Source: an uncultured Ruminococcus sp. (lineage in GTDB: Bacteria; Bacillota; Clostridia; Oscillospirales; Ruminococcaceae). From it: a stretch of DNA of 64,000 nt. Numbering within the stretch: position 1 is the first letter of the stretch; each line of letters opens with the position of its first letter. The stretch covers positions 1-64,000 of the forward strand of contig CANQWA010000010.1 in the NCBI GenBank assembly GCA_947627445.1, read 5' to 3'. The notes under the pieces were generated by a model that searched no databases, had not been told where the DNA came from, and saw only the letters and a program-made list of their open reading frames with translations. The position numbers and the translations under genes are program-made. Below are positions 1 to 10,604 of the stretch, piece after piece.

Positions 1-438
1 ACGGATATCCGTAAAGTCACTCTTGCCGCAGTTGGGGCAGACAATGCCCTTTTCCCGGATATAATCCATCATCTGCTGATTGCTCCAGCCGGCAGGGTTT
101 GACCCGTCAAAATTTTCGATGAGGTTATCGGCACGATGTCTGGTTTTACAGGATTTGCAATCCATCAGAGGGTCGGAAAATCCGCCCAGATGACCAGAAG
201 CCACCCAGGTTTCCGGGTTCATGAGGATAGAAGCGTCCAGACCCACGTTATAGGGAGATTCCTGGACAAATTTTTTCCACCATGCTTTTTTGATATTGTT
301 TTTCAACGCAACGCCCAAGGGCCCATAGTCCCAGGAATTGGCAAGACCGCCGTAAATCTCAGAGCCGGGATAGACAAACCCACGGGATTTACACAGGTCC
401 ACAATTTTATCCATGCTTTTTTGTTCGTTTGACAGCAT
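1..438 (-). CDS. glyS: Glycyl-tRNA synthetase, N-terminal part (truncated by window edge)
   Basis: My reverse-strand translation from 438: [50 protein letters not shown]..., matching the class II GlyRS N-terminus; open to base 1. Confidence 0.92.
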   Translation of the reverse strand, partial: MLSNEQKSMDKIVDLCKSRGFVYPGSEIYGGLANSWDYGPLGVALKNNIKKAWWKKFVQESPYNVGLDASILMNPETWVASGHLGGFSDPLMDCKSCKTRHRADNLIENFDGSNPAGWSNQQMMDYIREKGIVCPNCGKSDFTDIR

Positions 439-579
439 TTCTACATTCTCCCTTGCAGCAAAATTGAATCGATTTCCCATCGGAAATCGGAGCAAAGCTT
501 AGAACTTGTTCTTTTGACTCCGGCGCAGGAGCTTTGCACCGCCGCCTATCCAAGCGGAAAACATCTGCACCATGGTTAT

Positions 580-608
580 ATTGTAGCGGAAAATGGGGAA
601 AAAGTCAA
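580..608 (-). promoter_or_regulatory. Predicted sigmaA promoter of glyS
   Basis: Minus strand TTGACT (603-608), 17-bp spacer, TACAAT (580-585). Confidence 0.6.
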
Positions 609-646
609 GCGGTTTTTGGAAATTGTCCAAGATAACCGCAAAGCCC

Positions 647-811
647 TAGGGCGTGTTGACACTAAGCCTAAAACACATCTTTTTGGCTGAATTTTACGCA
701 TACTGCGTTGAGAAAACTTGCCGGGCGACAGCCCGCCTGCGTTTTCTCTCCTTGTCTGCGCAGAAATTCTGCTCAAAAATCTGCGCTTTATTTTAATGTC
801 AACACGCCCTA
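647..811. mobile_element. MITE-like element (family B), 165 bp with perfect 15-bp terminal inverted repeats
   Basis: tagggcgtgttgaca at 647-661 and its exact reverse complement tgtcaacacgcccta at 797-811; no plausible coding content. Confidence 0.75.
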
Positions 812-1225
812 AATCTCATGATTGTGCCGCTTCGATACCTTCAGCCGATTCATCGCCCGGTTCAGCGCCGCCTGCGTGTGATAATACTGCAAAATGCTCT
901 GTTTGTGCAGCATTCGCTCTTTGGCACGCTCTGCCGCTTCGGCTGCTCGTCTGGCGTCGATCTCCTCGGGCCGTTCAATGGCATCTCCCAGCACCAGCAC
1001 ATAGTCCTTCCGCACTTCCGCAAAGCCTTCGCTGATCGCTGCAACATGCCACTCGCCGTCTACCAGATACCGCAGTTCCCCCGGGCGGATCACCGTGACC
1101 ATGGTCTGATGCCCCGGCAAAATACCCACCAACCCATCCATGGCGGGAAAAATCAGATGCGCAGCCGGTCCCACGTAAAATGGTCTTGCTGCTGCCAAAA
1201 TCTCCAACTGAAATGTATTTGCCAT
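809..1225 (-). CDS. atpC: F-type ATP synthase epsilon subunit
   Basis: ORF MANTFQLEILAAARPFYVGPAAHLIFPAMDGLVGILPGHQTMVTVI...; follows atpD. Confidence 0.93.
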   Translation of the reverse strand: MANTFQLEILAAARPFYVGPAAHLIFPAMDGLVGILPGHQTMVTVIRPGELRYLVDGEWHVAAISEGFAEVRKDYVLVLGDAIERPEEIDARRAAEAAERAKERMLHKQSILQYYHTQAALNRAMNRLKVSKRHNHEI

Positions 1226-1234
1226 CGCTTATCC

Positions 1235-2638
<1,404 letters not shown>

Positions 2639-2721
2639 TTACTTGAAGCATGAAGCAGGATGCTTCACCTCTATCTGCTCAAAAATCCGATCCTTCTTCC
2701 GATTTCTATGAGAACCAGCTC

Positions 2722-3615
2722 TTATTCCGCCAGACCTGCACCGCTGACCACCTCTGTGATCTCCTGGGTGATGGCTGCCTGGCGGGCACGGTTATATTGC
2801 AGAGACAATGCCTGTAACATATCCTTGGCGCTGGTGGTGGCAGAATCCATCGCCGACATACGAGCCTGCTGCTCACTGCAAAAAGATTCTACCATCGCAC
2901 CGTAGATCAGACCCTTCATAAAATTCGGCGTTAAATGCTCCATGACCTCGCCAGGACTGGGGAAAAATTCTGCTTCATGGTGACGGATAATCTCTCCTTC
3001 TGTTTGGACAAAGTGCTCTGCATCCAGCGGCAGCAATTGCAGCACCTTGGGTTCAAACTGAATCGAGGACGTCATCTCCGTAAAGATGAGATACAGATCG
3101 TCCATCTCCTGCCGTTCAAATGCCCCCAGCATCTGCTCCGCAATATTCCGGGCACGAAACAGGGTAGGATTCTGGGGGGTATACACAAACTCCGGGTCTA
3201 CATCCAGCTTTCCGGCACGTGCCTTCCGCTGAAAATACATCCGTCCCACATGCCCCATGACATACAGGCTGCTATGATTGCTTTGCGCCATTTTCTCTTC
3301 TGTCAGCCGGATGATGTTGTGATTGTACGAGCCGCACATCCCCTTGTCTGCGGTGATCACGAGATAACCCACCTTTCTGTCCTCGGGTCTGATATCCTCC
3401 CGCTGGTCGAAATACCGCATGTCAATATCCTCCGGCGCACGGGACAGAATGCTCCGCATGGCGTATACCAGCTTGTTGAAATATGGTTGGGTTGCCGCCA
3501 GATCCTTTCTCGCCTTTTTCAGCTTGGAGGACGAGATCAAATACATGGCATTGGTGATTTTCATAATATCCTGAATGCTCTTGATCCGGTCACGAATCTC
3601 ATGCATATTGCCCAT
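2722..3615 (-). CDS. atpG: F-type ATP synthase gamma subunit
   Basis: N-terminal MHEIRDRIKSIQDIMKITNAMYLISSSKLKKA and C-terminal NRARQAAITQEITEVVSGA typical of AtpG. Confidence 0.97.
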   Translation of the reverse strand: MGNMHEIRDRIKSIQDIMKITNAMYLISSSKLKKARKDLAATQPYFNKLVYAMRSILSRAPEDIDMRYFDQREDIRPEDRKVGYLVITADKGMCGSYNHNIIRLTEEKMAQSNHSSLYVMGHVGRMYFQRKARAGKLDVDPEFVYTPQNPTLFRARNIAEQMLGAFERQEMDDLYLIFTEMTSSIQFEPKVLQLLPLDAEHFVQTEGEIIRHHEAEFFPSPGEVMEHLTPNFMKGLIYGAMVESFCSEQQARMSAMDSATTSAKDMLQALSLQYNRARQAAITQEITEVVSGAGLAE

Positions 3616-3616
3616 A

Positions 3617-5125
3617 TCAATTCACCTGCTTTTTATAGGTGCGGATGTGTTCCAGCAGCTCTTCCATTTGCGCATCGGACAGCGACCCTGTTTCTTGCAA
3701 GGCTGCTATCATGTCCTTGCCATGCTCTGCCATATATGCCATGAGTCCTTCCCGAAACGGACGCAGATCCGGCAGTGCAACATCATCCAGCAAGCCATGG
3801 GAAGCCGCCGCCAGAATGACTACCTCTTTCCACATCTCCAGGGGATGATAGAGGGGCTGCTTCAATAGCTCCATGAGGACACGTCCATGATCCAGCATCG
3901 CCTGTGTGGCAGGGTCTAATTCCGAGCTGAACTGGGTGAATACTTCCATTTCCCGGAACTGTGCCAGGTCAATACGCATCTTGCCTGCCACCTTTTTCAT
4001 CGCTTTGGTCTGCGCAGCGCCGCCCACACGTGAAACCGACAAGCCCACATTTACCGCTGGACGCATACCGGCATTGAACAGCTCGCTCTCCAGAAAGATC
4101 TGTCCGTCCGTGATGGAAATGACATTGGTGGGGATATAAGCGGAAACATCGCCTGCCTGCGTCTCGATAATAGGCAGTGCCGTAATAGAACCGCCGCCGT
4201 GGGCATCATCCAACCGGCAGGAGCGCTCCAGCAGACGGGAATGCAGATAGAATACGTCCCCGGGATAGGCTTCACGCCCTGGAGGACGGTGGAGCAGCAA
4301 GGACATGGCACGGTATGCCACGGCGTGCTTAGACAGATCATCGTAAACGATCAGCACATCCTTCCCCTGGCTCATAAAGTATTCCGCAATGGCTGTACCG
4401 GAATAGGGGGCAATATACTGCACGGGTGCCGGTTCACTGGCAAAAGCTGCCACGACGATGGTATAATCCATGGCATTGTATTTTTTCAGGGTGGAAACAA
4501 TCTGCGCCACCGTAGAGGATTTCTGTCCGATCGCCACATAGATGCATGTGACGTCCTTTCCCTTCTGATGGATAATGGTATCCACCGCAACAGAAGTCTT
4601 TCCTGTCTGACGGTCGCCGATGATCAGCTCACGTTGTCCCCGTCCAATGGGAAACATAGAATCGATAGAAAGAATACCGGTCTGAAGCGGCACGGAAACA
4701 GATTTTCTCGAAGCCACACCGGGGGCTTCCCGTTCAATGGGAAAATAATCCTCTGCCTTTAAGGGGGCGTCTCCGTCAATGGGACTGCCCAGAGCATTGA
4801 CCACTCTGCCCATCATTTTGCTGCTGACACCGATGCCGGCACGCTTTTTGGTGCGAATGACAGTGGTTCCTTCCGTAATGCCGTGGTCACTGCCCAGCAG
4901 TACCACGCCAATGGTCTTGGCTTCCAGATTCTGGACAATGCCCCGGACGCCAGTCTCGAATTCCACCAACTCGCCGTACATGGCATGCTGCATACCGAAT
5001 ACGGTGGCAATGCCGTCCCCCACTCGGATGACGGTTCCGGTCTCTTGTACGCCGGATTTCCGGTCAAAATCTGCAATCTCGCTTTTCAAAACGGATATGA
5101 TTTCACTTGCTTTTATATTGCTCAT
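3617..5125 (-). CDS. atpA: F-type ATP synthase alpha subunit
   Basis: [45 protein letters not shown]. Confidence 0.98.
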   Translation of the reverse strand: MSNIKASEIISVLKSEIADFDRKSGVQETGTVIRVGDGIATVFGMQHAMYGELVEFETGVRGIVQNLEAKTIGVVLLGSDHGITEGTTVIRTKKRAGIGVSSKMMGRVVNALGSPIDGDAPLKAEDYFPIEREAPGVASRKSVSVPLQTGILSIDSMFPIGRGQRELIIGDRQTGKTSVAVDTIIHQKGKDVTCIYVAIGQKSSTVAQIVSTLKKYNAMDYTIVVAAFASEPAPVQYIAPYSGTAIAEYFMSQGKDVLIVYDDLSKHAVAYRAMSLLLHRPPGREAYPGDVFYLHSRLLERSCRLDDAHGGGSITALPIIETQAGDVSAYIPTNVISITDGQIFLESELFNAGMRPAVNVGLSVSRVGGAAQTKAMKKVAGKMRIDLAQFREMEVFTQFSSELDPATQAMLDHGRVLMELLKQPLYHPLEMWKEVVILAAASHGLLDDVALPDLRPFREGLMAYMAEHGKDMIAALQETGSLSDAQMEELLEHIRTYKKQVN

Positions 5126-5135
5126 TGCCTTATCC

Positions 5136-5639
5136 TCACCTCCGAATCATGCGCTTCCGCATCTCTTTGACGGCACGGCGCATACTTTTATCCACAGTCT
5201 CATCGCCGATCTTCAGCACAAAGCCCCCCAGCAACTCCGGATTCTGGCGCAGCTGAATTTCTGCATCCGGTTTACCGGTTCTGGCGCAGACGAACCGTTT
5301 CATGGCGGCAAGCTGCGTCTCTGTCAGCGGTGTCACATATTCCAGAACCGCATAAGCGCACTGCTTCTGCTGTCGTTCCAGGCTGCGGTATTCCGAAACG
5401 ATCATGGGGATGCTGTTGATCTGACCGTTTTGGCAGACCACCTTGAGAAAGGACTGTATCTCTGCCGGAAACAGCTTGTCTATCACAGCGGTTTTCTCCT
5501 CCGGAGATACCACAGGGCTGTCCAGTATTTCGGTCAGCTCCGGGCAGGCAGAAAAGACCGTCTCTGTCTCCGTCACCGCTTCCGGTGTTATCCCCAGGGA
5601 CAGCAGCACGGCGGCATAAGAAGCTGCACCCTGTGTCAT
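5136..5639 (-). CDS. atpH: F-type ATP synthase delta subunit
   Basis: Position between atpF and atpA; C-terminal [28 protein letters not shown]. Confidence 0.93.
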   Translation of the reverse strand: MTQGAASYAAVLLSLGITPEAVTETETVFSACPELTEILDSPVVSPEEKTAVIDKLFPAEIQSFLKVVCQNGQINSIPMIVSEYRSLERQQKQCAYAVLEYVTPLTETQLAAMKRFVCARTGKPDAEIQLRQNPELLGGFVLKIGDETVDKSMRRAVKEMRKRMIRR

Positions 5640-6154
5640 GGTTCACCGGCTCCTTCCTCCGATAAGAACGCATCCACTAAGCTGCGGTTGATCTCATCAT
5701 TCATCTGTTGCCGCATCAGCCTGGATGCCGCTGTCAGTGCCAGATCCGCAATTTCCACCTGCACGCCGTCCATCATCCGGAGACGTTCTGCTTCGATCTC
5801 CTTCTGCGCCTCAGCGATGATATCATCCGCCTGGCTCTGGGACTGGGCAATCATCTTGTCCCCCTGCACCTGGGCGTTCTGCTGGGCTGTCTGAATGATC
5901 TGCCGGGCTTCCTGCCGGGCGTTTTGCAGCTGGGCTTCCCGTTTCTCCTTGAGTTGATCCGCTTCGATGGCACTTTGCTCCGCATGATCCATCTGCTCCT
6001 GCACCATTCTGGCACGCTGTTCCAGCATGGCGTTCACTCTGCCGAACAGAAACTTTTTCAAAAAGAAAAACAGCACCAGAATATTGATCACGGAAAACAG
6101 GACTGTCCAAAAATCAAATTCTAACATATCCATTGCTACGGCTGCTTGCGCCAA
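5636..6154 (-). CDS. atpF: F-type ATP synthase b subunit
   Basis: N-terminal TM helix plus long charged coiled coil; position in operon. Confidence 0.93.
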   Translation of the reverse strand: MAQAAVAMDMLEFDFWTVLFSVINILVLFFFLKKFLFGRVNAMLEQRARMVQEQMDHAEQSAIEADQLKEKREAQLQNARQEARQIIQTAQQNAQVQGDKMIAQSQSQADDIIAEAQKEIEAERLRMMDGVQVEIADLALTAASRLMRQQMNDEINRSLVDAFLSEEGAGEP

Positions 6155-6187
6155 CCGTTCTCCTTTCCGATTTTTGATCGAAGGGAA

Positions 6188-6403
6188 TCACTTTAACATA
6201 ATGATCATCATCAGGGCGATGACAAAGCCATAAATGGCAGTTGCCTCTGCCAGGGCACATCCCAGCAGCAGTGCCTTGTTGATGGAACCGGCTGCTTCCG
6301 GTTGTCTGGCGATAGATTCTACCGCCTTGGATGTTGCTGCGCCGATGCCTACACCTGCGCCGATACCGGTCAATACTGCAATCGCAGCGCCAATTGCTAT
6401 CAT
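6188..6403 (-). CDS. atpE: F-type ATP synthase c subunit, copy 2
   Basis: 71-aa MIAIGAAIAVLTGIGAGVGIGAATSKAVESIARQPEAAGSINKALLLGCALAEATAIYGFVIALMMIIMLK; internal ATG of the 6188..6511 ORF with its own RBS. Confidence 0.95.
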   Translation of the reverse strand: MIAIGAAIAVLTGIGAGVGIGAATSKAVESIARQPEAAGSINKALLLGCALAEATAIYGFVIALMMIIMLK

Positions 6404-6438
6404 GGTTTTTTCCTCCTTAGAACTGGTTCTGATACTTC

Positions 6439-6654
6439 TTACTTTAACATAATAATCATCATCAGGGCGATGACAAAGCCATAAATGGCAGTTGCCTCTG
6501 CCAGGGCACATCCCAGCAGCAGTGCCTTGTTGATGGAACCGGCTGCTTCCGGCTGTTTGGCGATAGATTCCACCGCCTTGGATGTTGCTGCGCCGATGCC
6601 TACACCTGCGCCGATACCGGTTAATACTGCAATCGCAGCGCCAATTGCTATCAT
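6439..6654 (-). CDS. atpE: F-type ATP synthase c subunit, copy 1
   Basis: 71-aa paralogue differing from copy 2 by one residue (K for R in the [RK]QPE loop). Confidence 0.95.
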   Translation of the reverse strand: MIAIGAAIAVLTGIGAGVGIGAATSKAVESIAKQPEAAGSINKALLLGCALAEATAIYGFVIALMMIIMLK

Positions 6655-6667
6655 GGTTTTTTCCTCC

Positions 6668-7408
6668 TTAAACCTGATTTGCCTTTACGATGTGTTCTTC
6701 CTCCGATTCCAGTCCCTCAGACATAAACAGTGACGTGAGGAACACAAACACATACGCCTGGATGAGTCCGTCAAATACGTCAAAATACATGCTCAGTACC
6801 ATAGGCGCAATGAGTCCGCACACATGTTCGATGAGCTTCATGACCACAAATGCCCCCAGCACATTGCCGAACAGACGCATGCACAGAGACAAAGGCCGTA
6901 TCACCAGTTCCATGATATTGATGGGAAGCATCACCGGCATGGGCTTTAGAAAGGACTTGAAAAATCCTTTGATGCCGCCCTGCCCCTGAAATGCCGCCTT
7001 TTCAATCATGAAAATGCTCATGAGTGCCAGCGCCGCCGTGACGTTAATATCCTTTGTGGGAGGCTGGATGCCAAAGCCGAACATGCCTGCCAAGTTTGCA
7101 ATCGCCAGAAACAAAAACACCGTGCTCAGATAGGGCACATAGCGCCGTCCGCCTTTTCCCATATTGTCCTCGAAAAAATCCGTCACCCATGTGACTGCGA
7201 ATTCCACCAGCGCCTGTCGCTTTCCTGGGATCAGCGTCATCTTTCTGGTGAGAAGCAGCACCGCCACCATGATCACTGCCATGATGCCCCACATGATCAC
7301 AATGGATTCATGCAGATGGATCTTTCCCACCAGAGGCACGTCAAAGGAACTGACCCAGACATCCTTGTTCCGAAGCTGTTCCTGCAATTCCGCACCGATA
7401 TCGCCCAT
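6668..7408 (-). CDS. atpB: F-type ATP synthase a subunit
   Basis: Polytopic protein with ...PINIMELVIRPLSLCMRLFGNVLGAFVV... AtpB signature. Confidence 0.96.
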   Translation of the reverse strand: MGDIGAELQEQLRNKDVWVSSFDVPLVGKIHLHESIVIMWGIMAVIMVAVLLLTRKMTLIPGKRQALVEFAVTWVTDFFEDNMGKGGRRYVPYLSTVFLFLAIANLAGMFGFGIQPPTKDINVTAALALMSIFMIEKAAFQGQGGIKGFFKSFLKPMPVMLPINIMELVIRPLSLCMRLFGNVLGAFVVMKLIEHVCGLIAPMVLSMYFDVFDGLIQAYVFVFLTSLFMSEGLESEEEHIVKANQV

Positions 7409-7467
7409 GATTCACCACCACCTTGTTTTTCTCAGATTCTGAATGAGGTTTTCATCCAACCCCTACT

Positions 7468-7496
7468 ATTATAGACCTTTGCCCCAAAAAAGTCAA
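7468..7496 (-). promoter_or_regulatory. Predicted promoter of the atp operon
   Basis: Minus strand TTGACT (7491-7496), 17 bp, TATAAT (7468-7473). Confidence 0.6.
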
Positions 7497-7691
7497 CTGT
7501 TTTTCCAGAGAAAACAATCTTTTTGGGACGAATTTTTCCTCCCTGCCGCAAAAAATCCCTCGATTCTGCCGAAAAATCATCAGCAAATCCCCTGAAAATT
7601 TTGATTTTCAAATTCCGACCCGGGCTTTGGGTTCAAAAGCAAAAATTTTTTGGGCAAACCCGCACAAAGATGGTGCGGTGTTAAAAGGCAC

Positions 7692-7729
7692 AAAAATACC
7701 GAATCTACACATGCAGATCCGGTATTTTT
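7692..7729 (-). terminator. Putative intrinsic terminator downstream of GH5 gene
   Basis: Inverted repeat aaaaataccg...cggtattttt. Confidence 0.5.
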
Positions 7730-7747
7730 TCCAAAAAGCAAGAATCC

Positions 7748-10237
7748 TTATCCCTGATAGGGCAGTTCATTCACCAGATGTACCAGGAACTGGAGCAATA
7801 CAATGGTATCGTTCAGATCCACACCTCCCATTGCATCACAGTTTGCATTGGCAAGCTGCTGATCGTTGAGCTGAACGGTATCTGCACAGAACTTGTTCAG
7901 GATGATCGCATCAGTCAGGTCGATTTTAGCGTCCAGATTGACATCGCCGTAGAATGCATTGGGATCTATGTCTTCAATGGGCTTGCGTGTGGTAGTCGTC
8001 GCAGTCGTGGTGGTCGTGGTGGTTTCGGTAGTCACTGTGGTGGATTCGCTGGTCGTGGTGGTACTCTCGGCAGTTGTCGTGCCCGTATCCTCCGTCACCG
8101 TCCCTGTAATGCCTGTGCCGCCGATGGTGAATACCACCTTGACTTCTTGTGTAATCGTCGTCTTAGAGGGCAGATCGCCGATTTTGGTTGCCCAGTCGTC
8201 ACGGAGATAGATCCGTGTCACGCCTGGATTTTCTCCTTCGTAATAACGAGTATTGATGGACTTGTCGCCTACCGCATAATCGGTGAGCTGTACACCGTCG
8301 ATCCAGACTTCGTCCAGCGTGACTGTCAAACCTTCAAAGGTATCGGTGGTAAAGTTTTCGGCATCGCCGTCCGGTTCAATGAGAACTGCCAGGAACTGCA
8401 CCGTATCTGTACCGCCGCCTGCTGTCACATCCCATGTCACCGTGTATTTGCCGTCGCCGTAGATCGGGGTGACCTTTGCGCCCGCATCCTCACCAGCGCT
8501 CCAGTTCTGGGAAGCGCCAACGCCGCCGATGAAGTAAGCCTGCCCGATGGCGTCGCCGGCGGGCGGATTCACAGAACTCGCGGTAGTAGACGTGGTCTGT
8601 TTCGGTTCTGTTGTTTCAGCAGGCTTTGTGGTAGTGGTTTCTCCTCCGGGATTGTCCAGGTAGAACTCCCCGTCAAAGATCACGGTCACATCGCCCCATT
8701 CCACGGTGCAGGTATCGCCGGAAGCAGCCGACCATGTCCACCAGTTTTCAAACTTGAGATAATCCATATCCAGTTTGCCGGTCACCGAGCTGACAGGATT
8801 GCCGTCATCGTCCGTCTCCAGCACAAATTCTGCCATGCCGGAAGGCATCTCAAAGGTCGTAGAAGTTTCGTTGGGTCCGATTGCGTTGTCCAGATATGCC
8901 CACTGGTTTTCCCCGTTGGCGTCCACAATGTTGAAGTTCATATTGATATCGCCGCTGCATTCCGCAGAATTTTTGGCAGAGACAAAATTGTAGTTTACCA
9001 CAACAGTGCTGACAGAGAGTCCCAGTTCTTTATAGGGCTTCAGGTCAATTTGCAGGTATTCTTTGCCGGTCTTGGAATCAATCTGGGTGATTTCCGATGC
9101 CGCAAAGGTCACACGGTCGGTCTTATCCATGCCGGGACCCGTCTGACCGTTGAGAATATCTGAGAAGATTTGACCGATTTCCGGGTCGTGCCAATCCAGG
9201 GTCAGACGGTTGAAGTACAGCATAGTACCGCCATTGGAGTCGTCCCACAGAACCGGGCAGATTCCCTCCATCTCATAGGCGGTAGAAGCCACAGTTCGGA
9301 TGAAATCCTTCATAGAGGCATCATCCTTACCCTCGTCTGTGCAAACGCCGTACTCGCCGATAATCACCGGCACACCGTTTTGGACAAACTTCTGATTCAG
9401 CTTTTGAAAGTCATTTTCCAGGGTGGTATGCTCCGCAGCCGTGCCCCATGTCGAACTGTATCCCCAAGTAGAGTCCAGCTCAGCCACGCAGAACGTCGGC
9501 GGCTCGTAGTAGTGTACCGAAACTGCCAGACGGTTTTCGGCGCTGTCCGTGGGCATCTGGAAGCTGTCAGACAGCAGATTGGCAGTGTTGTTATTGGAAG
9601 CCGCAATTAGCAGCAGGCGGTCGCTGTTGTTGCCGCCCGTCGCACGCACGGTGTCGATAAACGCTTGGTTCAGGGTCAGATTATCTGCGGCGCTCGTCTC
9701 GATCTCATTCATGCCCTCGAATACCAGATGATCGTCATAGTCCTTGAAATAAGTGGCAATGATCTTCCACAGGTCGGTGAACCTTGCCTGGTTGGAGACA
9801 TTCAGCCAGCTGGCTTCCATATGGGTATCCACGATGACATAGAGGTCATATTGATAACACCAGTCCACGATCTGCTGAACACGTGCCAGCCATTCTTCCA
9901 TGAGAACATCGCCGTTTATTGCCTGATACCAGGTCACCGGGATTCGTACCGTATGAAAACCGTTTTTGCTGATCTCACGGATCATGGCTTCGGTGGTCAC
10001 CGGATTTCCCCATGCGGTTTCAATCTGTTCGGGCGTCATAGGGGTAGCCGTCCAGGTGTTGGCAGCACTCAGAGAATTTCCCAGGTTCCAGCCCAGACCC
10101 ATCTCCTCGACCATCTCTACGGCTGTTTGATCCGCCGCATTTGCCGTAGAAAAGCCGCCGGCAAATGCCGTCATCATCGTTGCGCCCACTACCGCAGCTG
10201 TACCTACACGGAGCAGTCGTTTGAATAGCTTCATCAT
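7748..10237 (-). CDS. Secreted GH5 family cellulase with two accessory modules and C-terminal dockerin (cellulosomal)
   Basis: Signal peptide; GLGWNLGNSLSA, HTVRIPVTWYQ, FEGMNEIE, VIIGEYG of GH5; Thr-rich linkers; dockerin YGDVNLDAKIDLTDAIILNKFC...ANCDAMGGVDLNDTIVLLQFLVH. Confidence 0.92.
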   Translation of the reverse strand: MMKLFKRLLRVGTAAVVGATMMTAFAGGFSTANAADQTAVEMVEEMGLGWNLGNSLSAANTWTATPMTPEQIETAWGNPVTTEAMIREISKNGFHTVRIPVTWYQAINGDVLMEEWLARVQQIVDWCYQYDLYVIVDTHMEASWLNVSNQARFTDLWKIIATYFKDYDDHLVFEGMNEIETSAADNLTLNQAFIDTVRATGGNNSDRLLLIAASNNNTANLLSDSFQMPTDSAENRLAVSVHYYEPPTFCVAELDSTWGYSSTWGTAAEHTTLENDFQKLNQKFVQNGVPVIIGEYGVCTDEGKDDASMKDFIRTVASTAYEMEGICPVLWDDSNGGTMLYFNRLTLDWHDPEIGQIFSDILNGQTGPGMDKTDRVTFAASEITQIDSKTGKEYLQIDLKPYKELGLSVSTVVVNYNFVSAKNSAECSGDINMNFNIVDANGENQWAYLDNAIGPNETSTTFEMPSGMAEFVLETDDDGNPVSSVTGKLDMDYLKFENWWTWSAASGDTCTVEWGDVTVIFDGEFYLDNPGGETTTTKPAETTEPKQTTSTTASSVNPPAGDAIGQAYFIGGVGASQNWSAGEDAGAKVTPIYGDGKYTVTWDVTAGGGTDTVQFLAVLIEPDGDAENFTTDTFEGLTVTLDEVWIDGVQLTDYAVGDKSINTRYYEGENPGVTRIYLRDDWATKIGDLPSKTTITQEVKVVFTIGGTGITGTVTEDTGTTTAESTTTTSESTTVTTETTTTTTTATTTTRKPIEDIDPNAFYGDVNLDAKIDLTDAIILNKFCADTVQLNDQQLANANCDAMGGVDLNDTIVLLQFLVHLVNELPYQG

Positions 10238-10257
10238 ATATCGTTCCTTTCCGAATT

Positions 10258-10465
10258 TTAGAACTTATTCTCACAGGATATTGCACCTGTCTTTTCGGCA
10301 AATTTTGCCGATTGCTGCGTGGAAAAAGCGTACCATACGGCAGGTTGCTTTCACTTTTTCGCCTTGCCTTCGTCAAACGGCAGATTGCTTTCGCTTTTTC
10401 GCCTTGCCCTCGCCAAAATGCTGCTCGAAAATCCATGCACAAATCCGATGAGAACAAATTCTTAG
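10258..10465. mobile_element. Family A non-coding TIR element, complete copy with two 40-bp internal units
   Basis: Left end ttagaacttattctcacaggat; right end atccgatgagaacaaattctta (inverted); core gtcttttcggcaaattttgccgat; 40-bp units at 10338-10377 and 10378-10417. Confidence 0.8.
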
Positions 10466-10474
10466 ATAGTTTTA

Positions 10475-10503
10475 TTCTAACATTTCACCCGAAAAAAGTC
10501 AAT
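10475..10503 (-). promoter_or_regulatory. Predicted promoter of the GH5 gene
   Basis: Minus strand TTGACT (10498-10503), 17 bp, TAGAAT (10475-10480). Confidence 0.5.
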
Positions 10504-10604
10504 AGATTCTCTGATTTTTCAGCAAGAACGTTGGGTAAAAACGGCAAAATGCACAAACCCACCGGAATGGTTTTGTGCATCATTTCTTTTTAAGGCAGAC
10601 CATG

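Noticed and set aside
501-512. AGAACTTGTTCT palindromes as LexA/SOS boxes
   Set aside because: The spacing is GAAC-2 bp-GTTC, whereas the Firmicute LexA box is GAAC-4 bp-GTTC. Sites occur near housekeeping gene ends and match the ends of the larger TIR element.
439-646. T-box riboswitch upstream of glyS
   Set aside because: No AGGGTGGNACCGCG-type antiterminator motif found on the minus strand, and the predicted leader is too short.
6188-6511. 107-aa ORF including N-terminal MCPGRGNCHLWLCHRPDDDYYVK... as a longer c subunit
   Set aside because: The N-terminal part is out-of-frame translation of the end of the other atpE copy; the functional start is the internal ATG at 6403 with its own RBS.
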